A stretch of DNA of 36,905 bases from Heterostelium multicystogenum (lineage: Eukaryota > Evosea > Eumycetozoa > Acytosteliales > Acytosteliaceae), in contig RCNN01000206.1 in NCBI GenBank assembly GCA_003667245.1, positions 1-36,905 on the forward strand, in the 5' to 3' direction. The stretch's first letter is position 1; the number at the start of each line of letters is the position of its first letter. This document shows positions 21,835 through 33,554 of the stretch, piece by piece. The notes under the pieces were generated by a model that had not been told where the DNA came from, ran no database searches, and worked only from the letters and a program-made list of their open reading frames with translations. The position numbers were made by a program, and so were the translations under genes.

Positions 21835-24800
21835 TTAAACTACAATTGATTGTCGATATTGCTTGACTCGACTCTCTAATACACATGCCAAATATTTATA
21901 AAACTTGGGTGCGAGCAGTGGCTTAGATTTTAACATAATATTCAAAAAGTAACCTTCCAATGTATACACTTCAAGCTCGTCACTGTTTGCTACAACAGAT
22001 GTGGAGGATCCACCTGGCAAGAGGAAATTCATCTCACCGAAAATACTTCCAGCAGATAGTTTAGCTAGGCTTGTTAAATTCTTGTGGCCAATAGAGGACG
22101 ATGCAATGGTTGGTGGGTTAGTTTTGGTGTTAATATCGGCTTCAGTCAATCCTTTAATAATGGTGCACTCTCCCCTAGTTATCTGGAAAATCTTATGGAA
22201 CTCGGTACCTTCAGTGACAAGAATTTCTCCTTTTTGAATGTTAGTGTTTTAGCACCTTTCAAAAGCTGAGCCCATTCCTCTTTAGTTGGGAGATCGGATA
22301 TGCCTGTGAAAGAGTCGCCACGACCAATCTTTGGTGATCGTGGTGGTGTTGGTGGTGAGGTGACTTGGACAGTTTTAGTGGGTGAGCGAATTATTCCGAA
22401 ATGATTCTTCCAAATCTTTGTCATGATTCCATAAGCTTCACTGAGGTCCTCTGGACTCTTGAAGCTGAATTTCTTAATCTTATCATTGGTGGTCAAACTA
22501 AGAGCACCCTTCTCAGGTAAGATCTTGGTGATTTTCTCAAATGGATTCATCTTTTGTTTGTGCATTCCAAAGAATTTACCCTCAAAGCATAGATGGTGTT
22601 TTGTAATATAGAGTGTACCTGTGATACCATTGTGTTTGCAGGTGTAGCTCTTGATAATGATTTCCTCTGTTGATAAACCAAATGTAGAACGGAAACGGCT
22701 GTCATGTCCGTTTCCTAAGAATATCAATGGTGGTTGGTTCTAAAGCTACGGACTTTCTTCTATTATCCATCAAGTTTCATGGCAGACATTGATTGCGATG
22801 AGGATATCGATGTAAGCTTGGGAGATGCTGAATTTGGTGAGTTGGGACTACCGCTTCCGCTGCTTCCACTGCTCATACTAGAGCTTGTAGAACTGAGCAA
22901 ATTACTTGTACTCAGACTTCCATGGCCACAATTAGAAAGTGAATTGCCAAGGTGTGAATAGGTACCATTTGCACTGTTTGTTTGTATTGACTCGTGACTT
23001 GAGTTTGCTGTAAGAACAAACTTTAAACGTTCGGCCATTAAAACTGCGATATGTTTATAATATGTAGCAGCCAGGATCGGTTCACTGGCAAAGAGTTGGA
23101 GAATGAATGTTTTTTCTATTTCGATAAGCTCGCAATCATCACTGTCAGATATTACATTGAAAAGCATTGGACGATCATAGAGGAAGCTGTCTTCACCAAA
23201 AATATCTTCAGCTTCAAGGTAACGTGTTTCTTCTGGTGCGTTGTTCTCAAACTTGACACGTCCAGCCATGACTCTATACAGGTTATTGTTAACCTCGCCC
23301 ATGGAAAGAATTTTCTTGCCTTTCTTGTGCTTAATGGTTTTGGCATTGGTGGAGAGAATCTTCCAGTCACGCTCACTTAAAGAGGAAGCAATAGAAGGGG
23401 GTGGGTCGTTTCCAGTGAATGACATACGATATTTAGCTGCAAATCCCTTTCGTTTGGATCCACTGACTACAGAAAGGTTGCTTCCACTGTTCGACTGATG
23501 ATGGGAAGAAGTCAAAGAGGAAGAAGATCCACCATGTGATGGAGAAAGGGGGCCATTTGAATTGTGCTCTTCTCGAATTTTAGATAGTCTGAATGTCTCG
23601 TTTTCATCCCAAACCTTTTCACCAAGAATTGCTTCACGTACCTGTGGTTGAGATTGGAAATATACGAGCAGTTTTGTAAACAATTGGAAGAACTCTTGCA
23701 CTCTGTTTCCGATTAAATAGATTCTTTCGACATTAACCATTCCATTGAGAAGAGGTGGATTCGACTCATCCAAATATGTGTAATCAGTTTAAAAACAATC
23801 CAACATAGGGTATACATGGTTCATTTGGTGGAACTAAACTTAACATTTTTCTATACATTTAAAAATTGATATCTGGACTCATAGCTTGGTTCAAAAATGG
23901 AAAACATTTCATTTGCTTTTGGAGAAATCAACTAAGGTTATATTAAGGACAGGTTAATCAATGGTCTTTGATTGAATATCTATCAATCTAATCTACATAC
24001 TGCCCAACTATTTTTCAATCTACTTATCGATGAACTATGCAAACTACCCTAAAATCTCCATTACACAATTATAGTTTTTCAATTCCTTTGCATAGTTGGC
24101 AATATTGATGAATGCTTCTATAATGATTGCTCTTTCCTCCGGTGTTTTCTTTTGATATAATTTTAGTCGATACCCAAGAACTTATCTAAAGATCATAAGT
24201 AATATTTAATCAGTAGATGTACAAATACAAAGGAAATAAATCATTCTTACTCTGTTGAACCAAACTATTAAGTTTTGAATATTGATGGCCTGATTCTCTT
24301 TTGTCCATGCTTTTTGTGAAAATTCGTTCAATGTCAATGCTGAAATCAATTCAAACTCCATTACTGTCAACTCTCTTGCAAATCATTTCTGGTAGGAAAG
24401 CTGTCTTTTCGTTACTTCCAGGATATTCTTCATCTACATTGTTGGGATGTTGTTGGTGAGGCTGTACATTTGGCAGTGATGATGATGAAATATGCATTGA
24501 AGTTGAATGGCTGCCACTCAATCCTCCAGATCCACCACTACTACTGCTGCTTCCATTGCTGCTGTTCATGTTTAAAATTGCTGCTACTACTGCTTGGTAG
24601 GATCTTGCTCATCAAACTCTTCGATACTTTCATGCTTGCTCTGCTATTATTGTCAAAACTCGGGCTTGACTGCAACTGTTGTGTGCTGTTAGGACTACCT
24701 CCGCTGGCACCGTTCGTGGACTGGCCAAGAAGACCAGTAAGTACATTGGCGGTACCATTCGGAGACTGAGTCTTTGGTGAAACCGAGAAAGAGAATCTCA

Positions 24801-25631
24801 TTGTTGATGCAGCTGATGATATAATAGTAGTATGTGGACGAGGTGATACTTTTTGTTGCTGTGGCTTTGACATCTTTCTCGCTCTGAAAAACATTAGAAA
24901 CAATTCATTCTTAATATCTTCTGCCAATGAATTTATAAACTCAATTGTAATGTCACAAAACTCTTTGTTTTGGAAATCAACTTCATTAAGAGTTCCAATC
25001 ATTTGTCTCAATATATTAATTACGCTAGAGGTAATGGGTGAAAGAGTTGGTAAATAAAAATAAGATCCACAAATGCTGTTGTCTCGCTTACTTTGTTTGT
25101 GCAATTTCAATCTCAATCTCAAACAATCTGAGATGGTCCTTGCTGGAATCTTGTGGAGGACCAGTATATCTTGCAATTAGTAAATGCATCACCTCGAGTG
25201 GTGTTTGTGAAATCTCTAAACGTTAAGAAAGAACGCCGATGCAAAGTAGTGATCTATTATTCAATATCATGTTAATATACTATATGCTGGTGGTGGGTAT
25301 ATGATTGATCGACTTGCGCCAAACTGGGGTACTAACCATAATTTAAAAGACCGTGTCATTTCCTCGATCAGTTTTGGTAAAAGACAACATTTTATAGCAA
25401 CTGCACCTTCCTTACGGTTTATACCTGGTAGAAATACAATTTGAGATTCATCGTCTGGTTTATAGAATGGAAAGGCATTGGTTGTGTATTGGCTGTGGTC
25501 GTTGTTGTTGTAGTCGAAGATGACGACGAATGTGTAATGATTGGTGGTACAACTTTTCCAGTCTCCCATTTGTTTATCTTATTAAAAATAACTTCTTCTT
25601 TCTTCTTTCTATAAAGATATGTACTCTTCAC
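21835..25631 (-). CDS. gbpD: GbpD-like RasGEF with two cNMP-binding folds and a GRAM domain
   Basis: Exchange factor for Ras-family GTPases; D. discoideum GbpD acts on Rap1 in adhesion and polarity. The start at 25631 gives MKSTYLYRKKKEE and a Ser/Thr tract. The RasGEF N-terminal module (25440-24890) includes CLLPKLIEEMTR, TPLEVMHLLIARYTG (after frame repair) and NVINILRQMIGTLNE. A Ser/Asn linker (24860-24420) leads to the RasGEF catalytic domain (24400-23640) with NYNCVMEIL, HSSSISRLKNSW and DYTYLDESNPPLLNG. Then come cNMP fold 1 (23400-22990, FGEDSFLYDRPML), a GRAM domain (22680-22390, GTLYITKHHLCFEGKFFG) and cNMP fold 2 (22290-21840, FGEMNFLLPGG). Introns are 25254-25336, 25025-25091, 24186-24250 and 23932-24000, all GT...AG. 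Length is about 1170 residues. Domain order matches GbpD, which lacks the LRR, Roc and kinase parts of GbpC. Frame breaks lie near 25460, 25345, 25220, 24575, 24355, 24150, 23855, 22730 and 22240. Confidence 0.9.
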
Positions 25632-26134
25632 GACTTTTAACTTTTATTTGTTGTGTTTAAACAACAAATATTTAAAATATAATTACTGTATGATTATTAT
25701 TTTGATTATAATTGTATTATTATAAATGCGATGTGCCTGGATGGTTGGCTAGTTGGTTGGCTGGCTGGAAATGCCAATAAAATATTAAAACTAATCTATG
25801 AGATGTATCTTTCTCTTCTTTAGTTGAACAAGCTGACTGACTGCAAATTTAGTATATTATTTTTGGAAAGTACTACTACTACTACTGCGACTACTATTAC
25901 TATTTACTTTTTACTCTAGCTTTATTTGTGTTATAATATAAATATGTTATTTTATAAATATTAATTATATTGATTGAAAGAATTAGTATTCTTGATGAGA
26001 TATAATATTGAAATGAATAATATGATTATGATTATGTTTGTTATTGTTATTGTTGATTAATTTTTAAACTAAAAATTGCTGTATTAAAGTAAAGTATTAA
26101 TATATTAGTAAATTTGATGATATATAGTACTATA

Positions 26135-26135
<1 letters not shown>

Positions 26136-26173
<38 letters not shown>
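26136..26173. repeat. (ATT)n microsatellite
   Basis: About twelve uninterrupted ATT units in the gene-free region, directly visible. Confidence 0.95.
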
Positions 26174-26182
<9 letters not shown>

Positions 26183-26700
26183 AATTATAAATAAATATAG
26201 CACAATAAAATCAACAACAACAACAACAAAACTATTTTAATTTGTCATATTATAATTAATAAAAAGAAGAATGGTGCTCCTGTGCTTTTTGTTGGCTGTC
26301 ATTTAAGAGTAGAAGCATCAACAGTGTGATATCGAAAGTAAATGATAAACATTACAAAAATCAAAACATATAATAATAAGAATAATAATAATAATAGTGT
26401 TTGTTGTTTAGTTTAGTTAGGTTGTCTCGAATGCCAACACTCAACCCTACAAGTAGACAAAACTTTCACTCACTCACGCACTCAGTCACTTACTCCCACC
26501 ACACCACCACCAACAACACCAATATCAGACATCGTGATTTTTTAGTATAATATAGTATGTGGAATCTATTTGAAAAATACAATAATTTGATATATTTATA
26601 AGATAATCAAAAATGTTAAACTTGATATATTTGTTATATTTACTTTGGAATACCACTACTACTTTATTATGATCTATGATTGGATTGTTGTTTTATTAGT

Positions 26701-26796
26701 TTAGGATGATGATGATGCTGATGCTGATGATGATGATGATAATGGTGATTAATATTTTATTATCATTAAAAAACAACAACAACAACAACAACAACA
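26701..26796. repeat. (GAT)n and (CAA)n microsatellites
   Basis: A GAT/GCT tract at about 26705-26748 is followed within 30 bases by a pure CAA run at about 26772-26796. Both are triplet repeats typical of dictyostelid DNA; no open frame runs through them. Confidence 0.9.
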
Positions 26797-28261
26797 GTCA
26801 AACAATATATTGTTTTGAGAATGACCAATTCCTTCCAATGTCAGACAATTAATCATCAATCAATAGAGTATTATCATCATCAACTATACCTAACTAACTA
26901 AAATCAGTGTAATGTAGAGATGAATGATTGTGGCAATAAAATAGTAGTGGTGGTCGAGTGTCTGGATATATTTTGATAATTTATACAATCAATAAATTGT
27001 AAGATTAATGAATCAATGATTGGGTGGTTATTAAATAACACTATTTTAATTGATTGATTGTTGATTTATTGTCTGATTGTGTGAATGGATTGATAATAAT
27101 TGATAAACATACTGTGAAAAGTATGATTTATTAGTCAACCATAGTTGATAGCAAAATGAAAATAGATCAGTGCATGCACAACATTTTCTGTTGCATATCG
27201 CTCTGAAACAATCAATCAATGTCAATATCATCAAAACTCATTTCTATTTTGTTCAACAAGACAATCAAAGTACTTGGTGTGGGGGTATGTTGCTTGGATT
27301 GGTTGATTCGATGCGTGAGTGGGTATGAATTTATTCCACCTTTGGAGTCGATCAATAAATACAATGTGATTGGCACCTATCAATCCAAGTAAGTACTCGA
27401 CAGATTAAAAGTAAATCAAAACAACAACCACACAACATATAAAATACATATTAAACATCACCATTATAAACAAATTAAAGCTGTAACACATTCCGATGCA
27501 TTGGAATTGCAGTACTGATCAAATATAACACAAGATGATTGGTTTAAAATATAAAACTAAACTGAAAATTTTAACAACAAAAAGAGAGGCATTTTACTGA
27601 CAAACAAACAACCAATCACCTTACCAAGCAGTAACAGTGTCAAAGTGTATCTACTTGATGGATAGTAATGTTATAATCTATTGATAATAACTTATTATTA
27701 TTATTATGATATTTTTGATGAGAGTAGTTATAATAATTTAGATCCTAGAATAGATTGTACTTGTTATTTGTGGTTGTTATTGCAATCTATGTCGAATGGC
27801 TATCATCTCATTCTCATATCATCCATCCACTTGAAAATAAATATAATGCGATTTATAATTTGTAGTAATCTACTAATCACAGCAACAATGAGTGTAAAGA
27901 AGAATGAGTGTTGTCGATGATTAATAGATCTTAACATTGATTTGCTAATAGACAGATAAGATAGATTTGATGGATAGATTGATTGTTTGGATGATTCATA
28001 GACTTACTATGATTATCACTTTTTAGGCTAATTAATTTATCTCTCCTCTTTCTAAGTTAACTTCTTTATCTCTATCCTTTCCCAACTCTGCTCTACTGTT
28101 GTTTGTATTGTTTGGTTCTGTTTGGTTTGATTTGACAACTTTCTACTCAACTCTATTCTTCTTTAATTGTTTATTATTTATGATGATGTATATATTATTT
28201 ATTTATAAATAAATGTATAGTTATTAATAGGAATCAACAACAATGCTATGTATCAAAATGT

Positions 28262-28304
28262 ACTGACTGTCCTAAATAGGTCAAGAGGCAGGCAATCAGT
28301 CAGT
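28262..28304. other. Inverted repeat ACTGACTG / CAGTCAGT
   Basis: ACTGACTG at 28262-28269 is complementary to CAGTCAGT at 28297-28304. A small palindrome, CCTAAATAGG (outer four bases pair), lies at 28271-28280 inside the loop. This could form a hairpin in RNA; it may also be chance in repetitive DNA. Confidence 0.4.
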
Positions 28305-28771
28305 CAGGTTGCAACAGATTATTTTATTGATTGTAATTTTAAAAATATAGGTGATTTTGTTTGAAAATTAATATAAAATAATCAAAAATTTGGGTGTTGT
28401 TGAATGGGTGTGGTGGTTTTTCTTGTGACAAGATTTCACAGTTTTTACAGCATTTGTGATGTTATGGAGGGTTTTACTTTTTATTTTGTGAATTGAAATT
28501 GTTTGAAAAGAAGTGAATCTCGAGGTGTTTGTTTGCTGGATTGCATTGCCACTTTTTCACCATCATCATTTTATCGTCTAGAAGTGTGTCGAGTTCTTTC
28601 GAATCCACATATATGCATCAACCAAACAACCCCCAGAGAATTGTTTACAATATGTACTGTGATTTTCGAATCTTCTCTCTTGTTTGTAAAATAGTCACTT
28701 TAAAAAACCCAATAAGCAGATTGTCAAATATAGATGTGATTTGTTTTGACTCCTGTAGGAGTTAACAGATC

Positions 28772-28794
28772 GTATGTATGTATGTATGTATGTA
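28772..28794. repeat. (GTAT)n microsatellite
   Basis: Five and a half tandem GTAT units, directly visible. Confidence 0.95.
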
Positions 28795-29561
28795 GATGAG
28801 GTATGGTATGGATTATAATAAATGATAAACTACACACAATTTAAAAAGAGGATAATTATTGAAATCATTCAATCTACTAGAGATAGAAAACCTACCTAGC
28901 TATTGCTCTAGTATACTGATTAAAATACTATTGAAATGGTTTATTCGATTGCTTAGTATTGTTTGATTGTTATTGTATAAAAATAATATTATTAAAAGTG
29001 TAAATTAATATGATGGATGACTGTCATAGTAAGTAAAAGATAAAAGAAAATAATGATGATTGAATATTATTAAAGTTACTATATTGTTTTGAATCTTGAT
29101 CTTATCTGTTTTAATCGAATTAGATGTCAAGGATCAGGTTAACAATTTTGATAGTTTACTTTTATTATCATGATATTGATTGATTCTCCAAAACAACAAA
29201 AAACATAGTAAATCAAAACCAATAATAAGAAGATACCCAATAACCACATCGTATTGTATTTATGACGAGGGTTCCATCTACTTCTACTCAAATGGTGTAC
29301 CAGAGCAACAACACAATAGTTTTGAATGATTTGATGGTGGTGAACCAGTTGTTATCGTATTGGAAATTGGACAGATGTAAATAAAAGTGTGTGAGGTTGA
29401 AGATAAAGTTATAACTTTTTCTCTCAAGTTAAAATTTGTGTCCGACTATTATGAACAACATGGCAATGGTATAAATATTCATGTTGAGCCAATAATAAAA
29501 GTAACGACTAACCACTATATGTATTTAACTTCAATGTAAATATAGACTTTGAATACTTACT

Positions 29562-29583
29562 TAATAAATAAATAAATAAATAA
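29562..29583. repeat. (AATA)n microsatellite followed by (GTTT)n
   Basis: Five tandem AATA units end at about 29583; a short GTTT run follows at 29588-29603. Confidence 0.9.
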
Positions 29584-29886
29584 TTTGGTTGTTTGTTTGT
29601 TTGCTGGAATATAATTGTTTGTTTGAGGATAAAAAAGGGTTACAGAGTCTACTATGTTTGCTAAATCTAATGTACAGCAGTATTAAACCTGTTTTTATCT
29701 ATTATTAACCATTTGGAAAGTGGAAGAGCTAAATGGGAACAGCACTCTAGCAAATTAGACGAGTAAAGCTTTTAATAATTGCAATCAAATGCTTCCTATG
29801 TCAATTTTTTCAACAATTAAAAAATAAATCTACAAGAATGGATATACTGCTGATGAAAAAGTTCTCAATTTAGCCATTTGATTTAG

Positions 29887-29942
29887 TTTTGGGTGGATGA
29901 ACATGCTGTTGCATGGGATCTGCCACTGTTGATCACCCAAAA
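29887..29942. other. Nested hairpin, possible structured RNA
   Basis: An outer 9-base stem (TTTTGGGTG at 29887-29895, CACCCAAAA at 29934-29942) encloses an inner 5-base stem (CATGC at 29902-29906, GCATG at 29911-29915) with a TGTT loop. The GC content of the 56-base element exceeds its surroundings. It matches no RNA class I can name: I did not find the class I RNA box CCTTACAGCAA or a DUSE-like promoter nearby. Confidence 0.4.
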
Positions 29943-32576
29943 ATTCAATTTGAGATAATTTAATAAAAAATTATAAAAAAAATCCAAATCCGATAGGGGG
30001 AAGAATTTTGATCAAAAAAAAGCTCTTTAAAAAAACAAAATTGTTTTGCAACAAAAAACATTATATTGCTTGATCGCCCACAGATCTGATTTGGTTTCGG
30101 TATTGGCTCGATATTTTTTAATGTTGTAGTAACCAAAATCATCAACAAACTTGCTAATAAGATACCATAAGCATAGGAATCATTTCACCTTGACGGAACT
30201 ATAGACAATAGGTTTCAAGAAATAGATATTTATTACTGTAACAGTACTTGTGTGACACAATGTGACTTTCACAATTATATTGGGATTATTTGGTATCTCA
30301 GTACTACTATCTTTTAATTAGATTGTTTGTTCTTGATTAACATCAATATTTAAATCCTATTTCAAAGAAGAATATTATAAGCTGAAGAAAGTAACGATAG
30401 CTAGCTTTAGATTTGAATGAATTTAACCGTTACTTTTTAAAGATAATTATGTATAACAGAATTATTTCAACGGTTGATTGTTGGTTTGTAATATAAAATG
30501 TAGTTGTTTTGGTATGAAGATACTAAAGTTAATTACATCAAGACATCTTTATTGTTGATGTAAATGATCCGATTGGTGATGTTTAATTTTTAACCTAAAA
30601 CTTATTTGTGGAACGGTGAGATGTTGTCATCAATATTATCATTAATAATCGAGTATTAAAAAGAAATGATATGTCGAAATAAAGTTAAATTAATACAATG
30701 GTTTGATAAATAGGAGTGAGTGACGAAAAGGAATGATAGGATGGCGTATTTTTAATTAAATGTATGGCCAATTTATTTTGTTGAAAACTATCTATAGGTT
30801 GGCTTGTATCGATCTAATATATAAGATAATTTAGTAACATTGAAAAGTGTGGAAGAAACTAAATTGCTATGTTTAATGAGACTACCCGCCCAAAATTTTC
30901 ACAAGTTTACTGGATGTAGGGATGTGGTAAAGTTTGAGATTATCTTGATTTAAAGAGAGAATGTTTACAAATGATCCTATTTATTAACACAAATATTTGA
31001 TACATTTCCAGAGAAATCATATTGTTAAATACACATTCAAAAGCTACCTATTCGAACGTATCATGATTTGGGATTGTTTAAAAAAGCTCTTTCTATATAT
31101 GAGAAATAAATTGGCAGTATGACACTGTATTATTACATGAGGTCTGTGTGTTAAATAAAAGTGTCTAAAACAAACCACATTGCCATTGTTGACATTTAAA
31201 CTACTACCTACCATTATTAGAAATGGAAGTGATGAGGTTTGAAAATTGCCATTCACATAGATAGGAGATGATAGGAATTGTCCTATTGAATTGATTAACT
31301 AAAAGATTGAGTGAGGTGATCAACTATACTGTGTGATGATACTGGGTTTTAGTTGATTTCCAATTCTGTTGATATTTATTTATATCATTTTCTAATTTAT
31401 TGCCAAGTTTGATGGAACTATACTTAGAAAGGATGGAAGGGATTCACTGACAATGTTTGAAGTGTTTATGGGTTCGATAGATTTTATATACAGGGTGAGG
31501 GTGATAGAACTCATGGTTGATGTTTTTTGGTTGTGAAACCCACATCAACAATTAATATGTCAATCTCTTAATGATCATATGTTTGCATGTACTACACCAC
31601 CGATGGTTTCCATCAAATAAAACAATCACATGTTATTTACTCGTTATTTCACACAATGCTTTCACCACAAACTTAAATCTTAATCAGGTATCTTTTACTC
31701 AGAGTAGCAAATGAACAATTCAATAAGGAATGTATATAAATATTAACTCATATTGATGTTTTTGTTCAGTCATTGGTAATGCTCTCAATTTCAAATTGAT
31801 CAATATTAATATTTACATACCTAAATCAAACTAACTCTCCCCACTAGAAACAAACAACAGCAAACAAGTAACTTCTATTTTTAAATTAATGAAAAGATTA
31901 CATTTTGATAAATAGTAGTTAGTTATGGATGTTGTTTGGTGTGATCATTTTGAATAAATCAATCTATTTTTTGGTAGACCAGAGCTAATATACGAGAGAT
32001 AGATATCTTTTATGTTGCAACCCACATCCAGTTTAGTTTAACAAACCAATGTGTAGAATAAAATCACCACAAATAATTATGATATATCCAATCAACTCGA
32101 GAGATTCCTGCATATGAATACCACTCATTACTAAAATGATCATTAATTGACGCAGGTTAAACAGCATCTCAAATATTTGAAAACCAACTTTATTCCATGA
32201 TCAACGACACAACTCACCATTTCGCCAGTGGAGTGGGTGTGCTACTCTGTTGTCTGTTGGTGTGGGTTTAACTATCTCTATCTAAATGATATGAAATTCA
32301 ACAATAATATCATGAGAGTGGTAATCATGACTTTTTTTTTTCAGCTTAATGTTAATGTTATTTTTTCAGTTTCATCTTTTGCATTGCCATTATATCCAGT
32401 GATGATATGTTGATCCAGCATGTAACAGGAGTACTACTCTGTACTGCTTTGAATAATAATGTGTGTTACTACAGCTGTTGATTGCTTTTGATATTTTCTA
32501 CTTTATATTTATTCTCTACCTCTGAAAATAGATAATTGATTTGTATGGGTGTTGAATGAATATCATGTGTGTGTTA

Positions 32577-32594
32577 TGATGATGATCATCATCA
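32577..32594. repeat. 18 bp perfect palindrome of GAT/ATC units
   Basis: TGATGATGATCATCATCA is its own reverse complement. It marks the point where T/G-rich DNA to the left changes to C/A-rich DNA to the right. Confidence 0.85.
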
Positions 32595-33554
32595 CAAACA
32601 CAACAGCAACAACAATATCAACTCATTATAACTCAAACTCAACAGCATCCAAAACAATAACATCAATACCACCAAGATTGCAACCACCAACACCACCACT
32701 ACCACCAACCTAAACGTACATACCAATATGAAAAAATAAAGTTATTATATATTTATACATAGACATATTATAAATGATAGCTGCATAGATATAATAATAA
32801 ATTATAATTTAAATTATTTAAAAAAGTGCGGTATATCACTCTATAAATGAAACCAATTATTTTTGTAATTCTTTATAACATCAACAACAATCATCATTTA
32901 ACAAAACCTATCTTTTGATCTATTTTAATTACTTTGCATCTCCAACTAACTTAATAAACATTTTTTTATATATCTAAATTGGTTTGCTTGTTTGTTGTAA
33001 CGGTTTGAAATTTATATTACCACTTACTAAATTTTATTGTATAGTTTTTTATTTTGGTTGATGTTCTTCATTCACCCGATCTTATCTATACACCTACATC
33101 TCTATTTTTCCAACCACTATCAGTCGCCTCACCTTTTTGATTATCATATAACATATCATCCATTAAATATTGAAAACTAATAAACCTAACAGCAAAATAA
33201 TAACAATACCAGTATCAACATCACTCTCAACATCAACATCATCATCACTATCATCATATCATCACTTAAACTTGTATATCTAATTTTTGATAAATCAAAA
33301 TATCAGATCTTTTATTTTAATAATCCAAAACTTACTTTTCATACATCATCTTCTCTATCTCTCCCCTTATAACTATTGCCCCTTATTTTCTTTAAGATAG
33401 TATATTTTATATTACTAAAAACAACAATTCTATAAACCATTAACAAGTAAATTACTTTTTATGATTGTAAATAGTTTCATTCATCAGAAAGAAAAAATAA
33501 AGATATTTGTATATAAGTTTATTAGTAATTTTTAAAAATTAATACCAATCAAAA

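Larger units (their letters stand above)
25632..33554. other. 7.9 kb gene-free AT-rich region between divergent genes
   Basis: No convincing coding sequence, tRNA or transposon protein was seen on either strand. Open frames are all under 80 residues, for example at 27046-27234 (-), 28503-28694 (+) and 31044-31256 (-), and resemble random AT-rich reading. The interval has many simple repeats, G/GT-rich boxes (27275-27290, 28390-28420, 32228-32270), a C-rich block at 26461-26520, a nested hairpin at 29887-29942, and CA-rich strand-biased DNA at 32590-32720 and 33180-33270. Start codons of gbpD and the winged-helix gene face away from it, so it probably contains both promoters, and possibly unrecognised non-coding RNAs. 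Confidence 0.6.

Noticed and set aside
26136..29603. Microsatellites as a possible CRISPR or centromere-like array
   Set aside because: They are separate simple repeats with different units and no spacer structure; ordinary for dictyostelid intergenic DNA.
29960..31256. Short reverse-strand open frames of 62 and 70 residues
   Set aside because: No start context, no family resemblance and strongly AT-driven amino acids (Phe, Ile, Asn, Lys).
25632..33554. A retrotransposon or DNA transposon filling the long gap
   Set aside because: I found no reverse transcriptase, integrase or transposase motifs, no long terminal repeats and no paired terminal inverted repeats.
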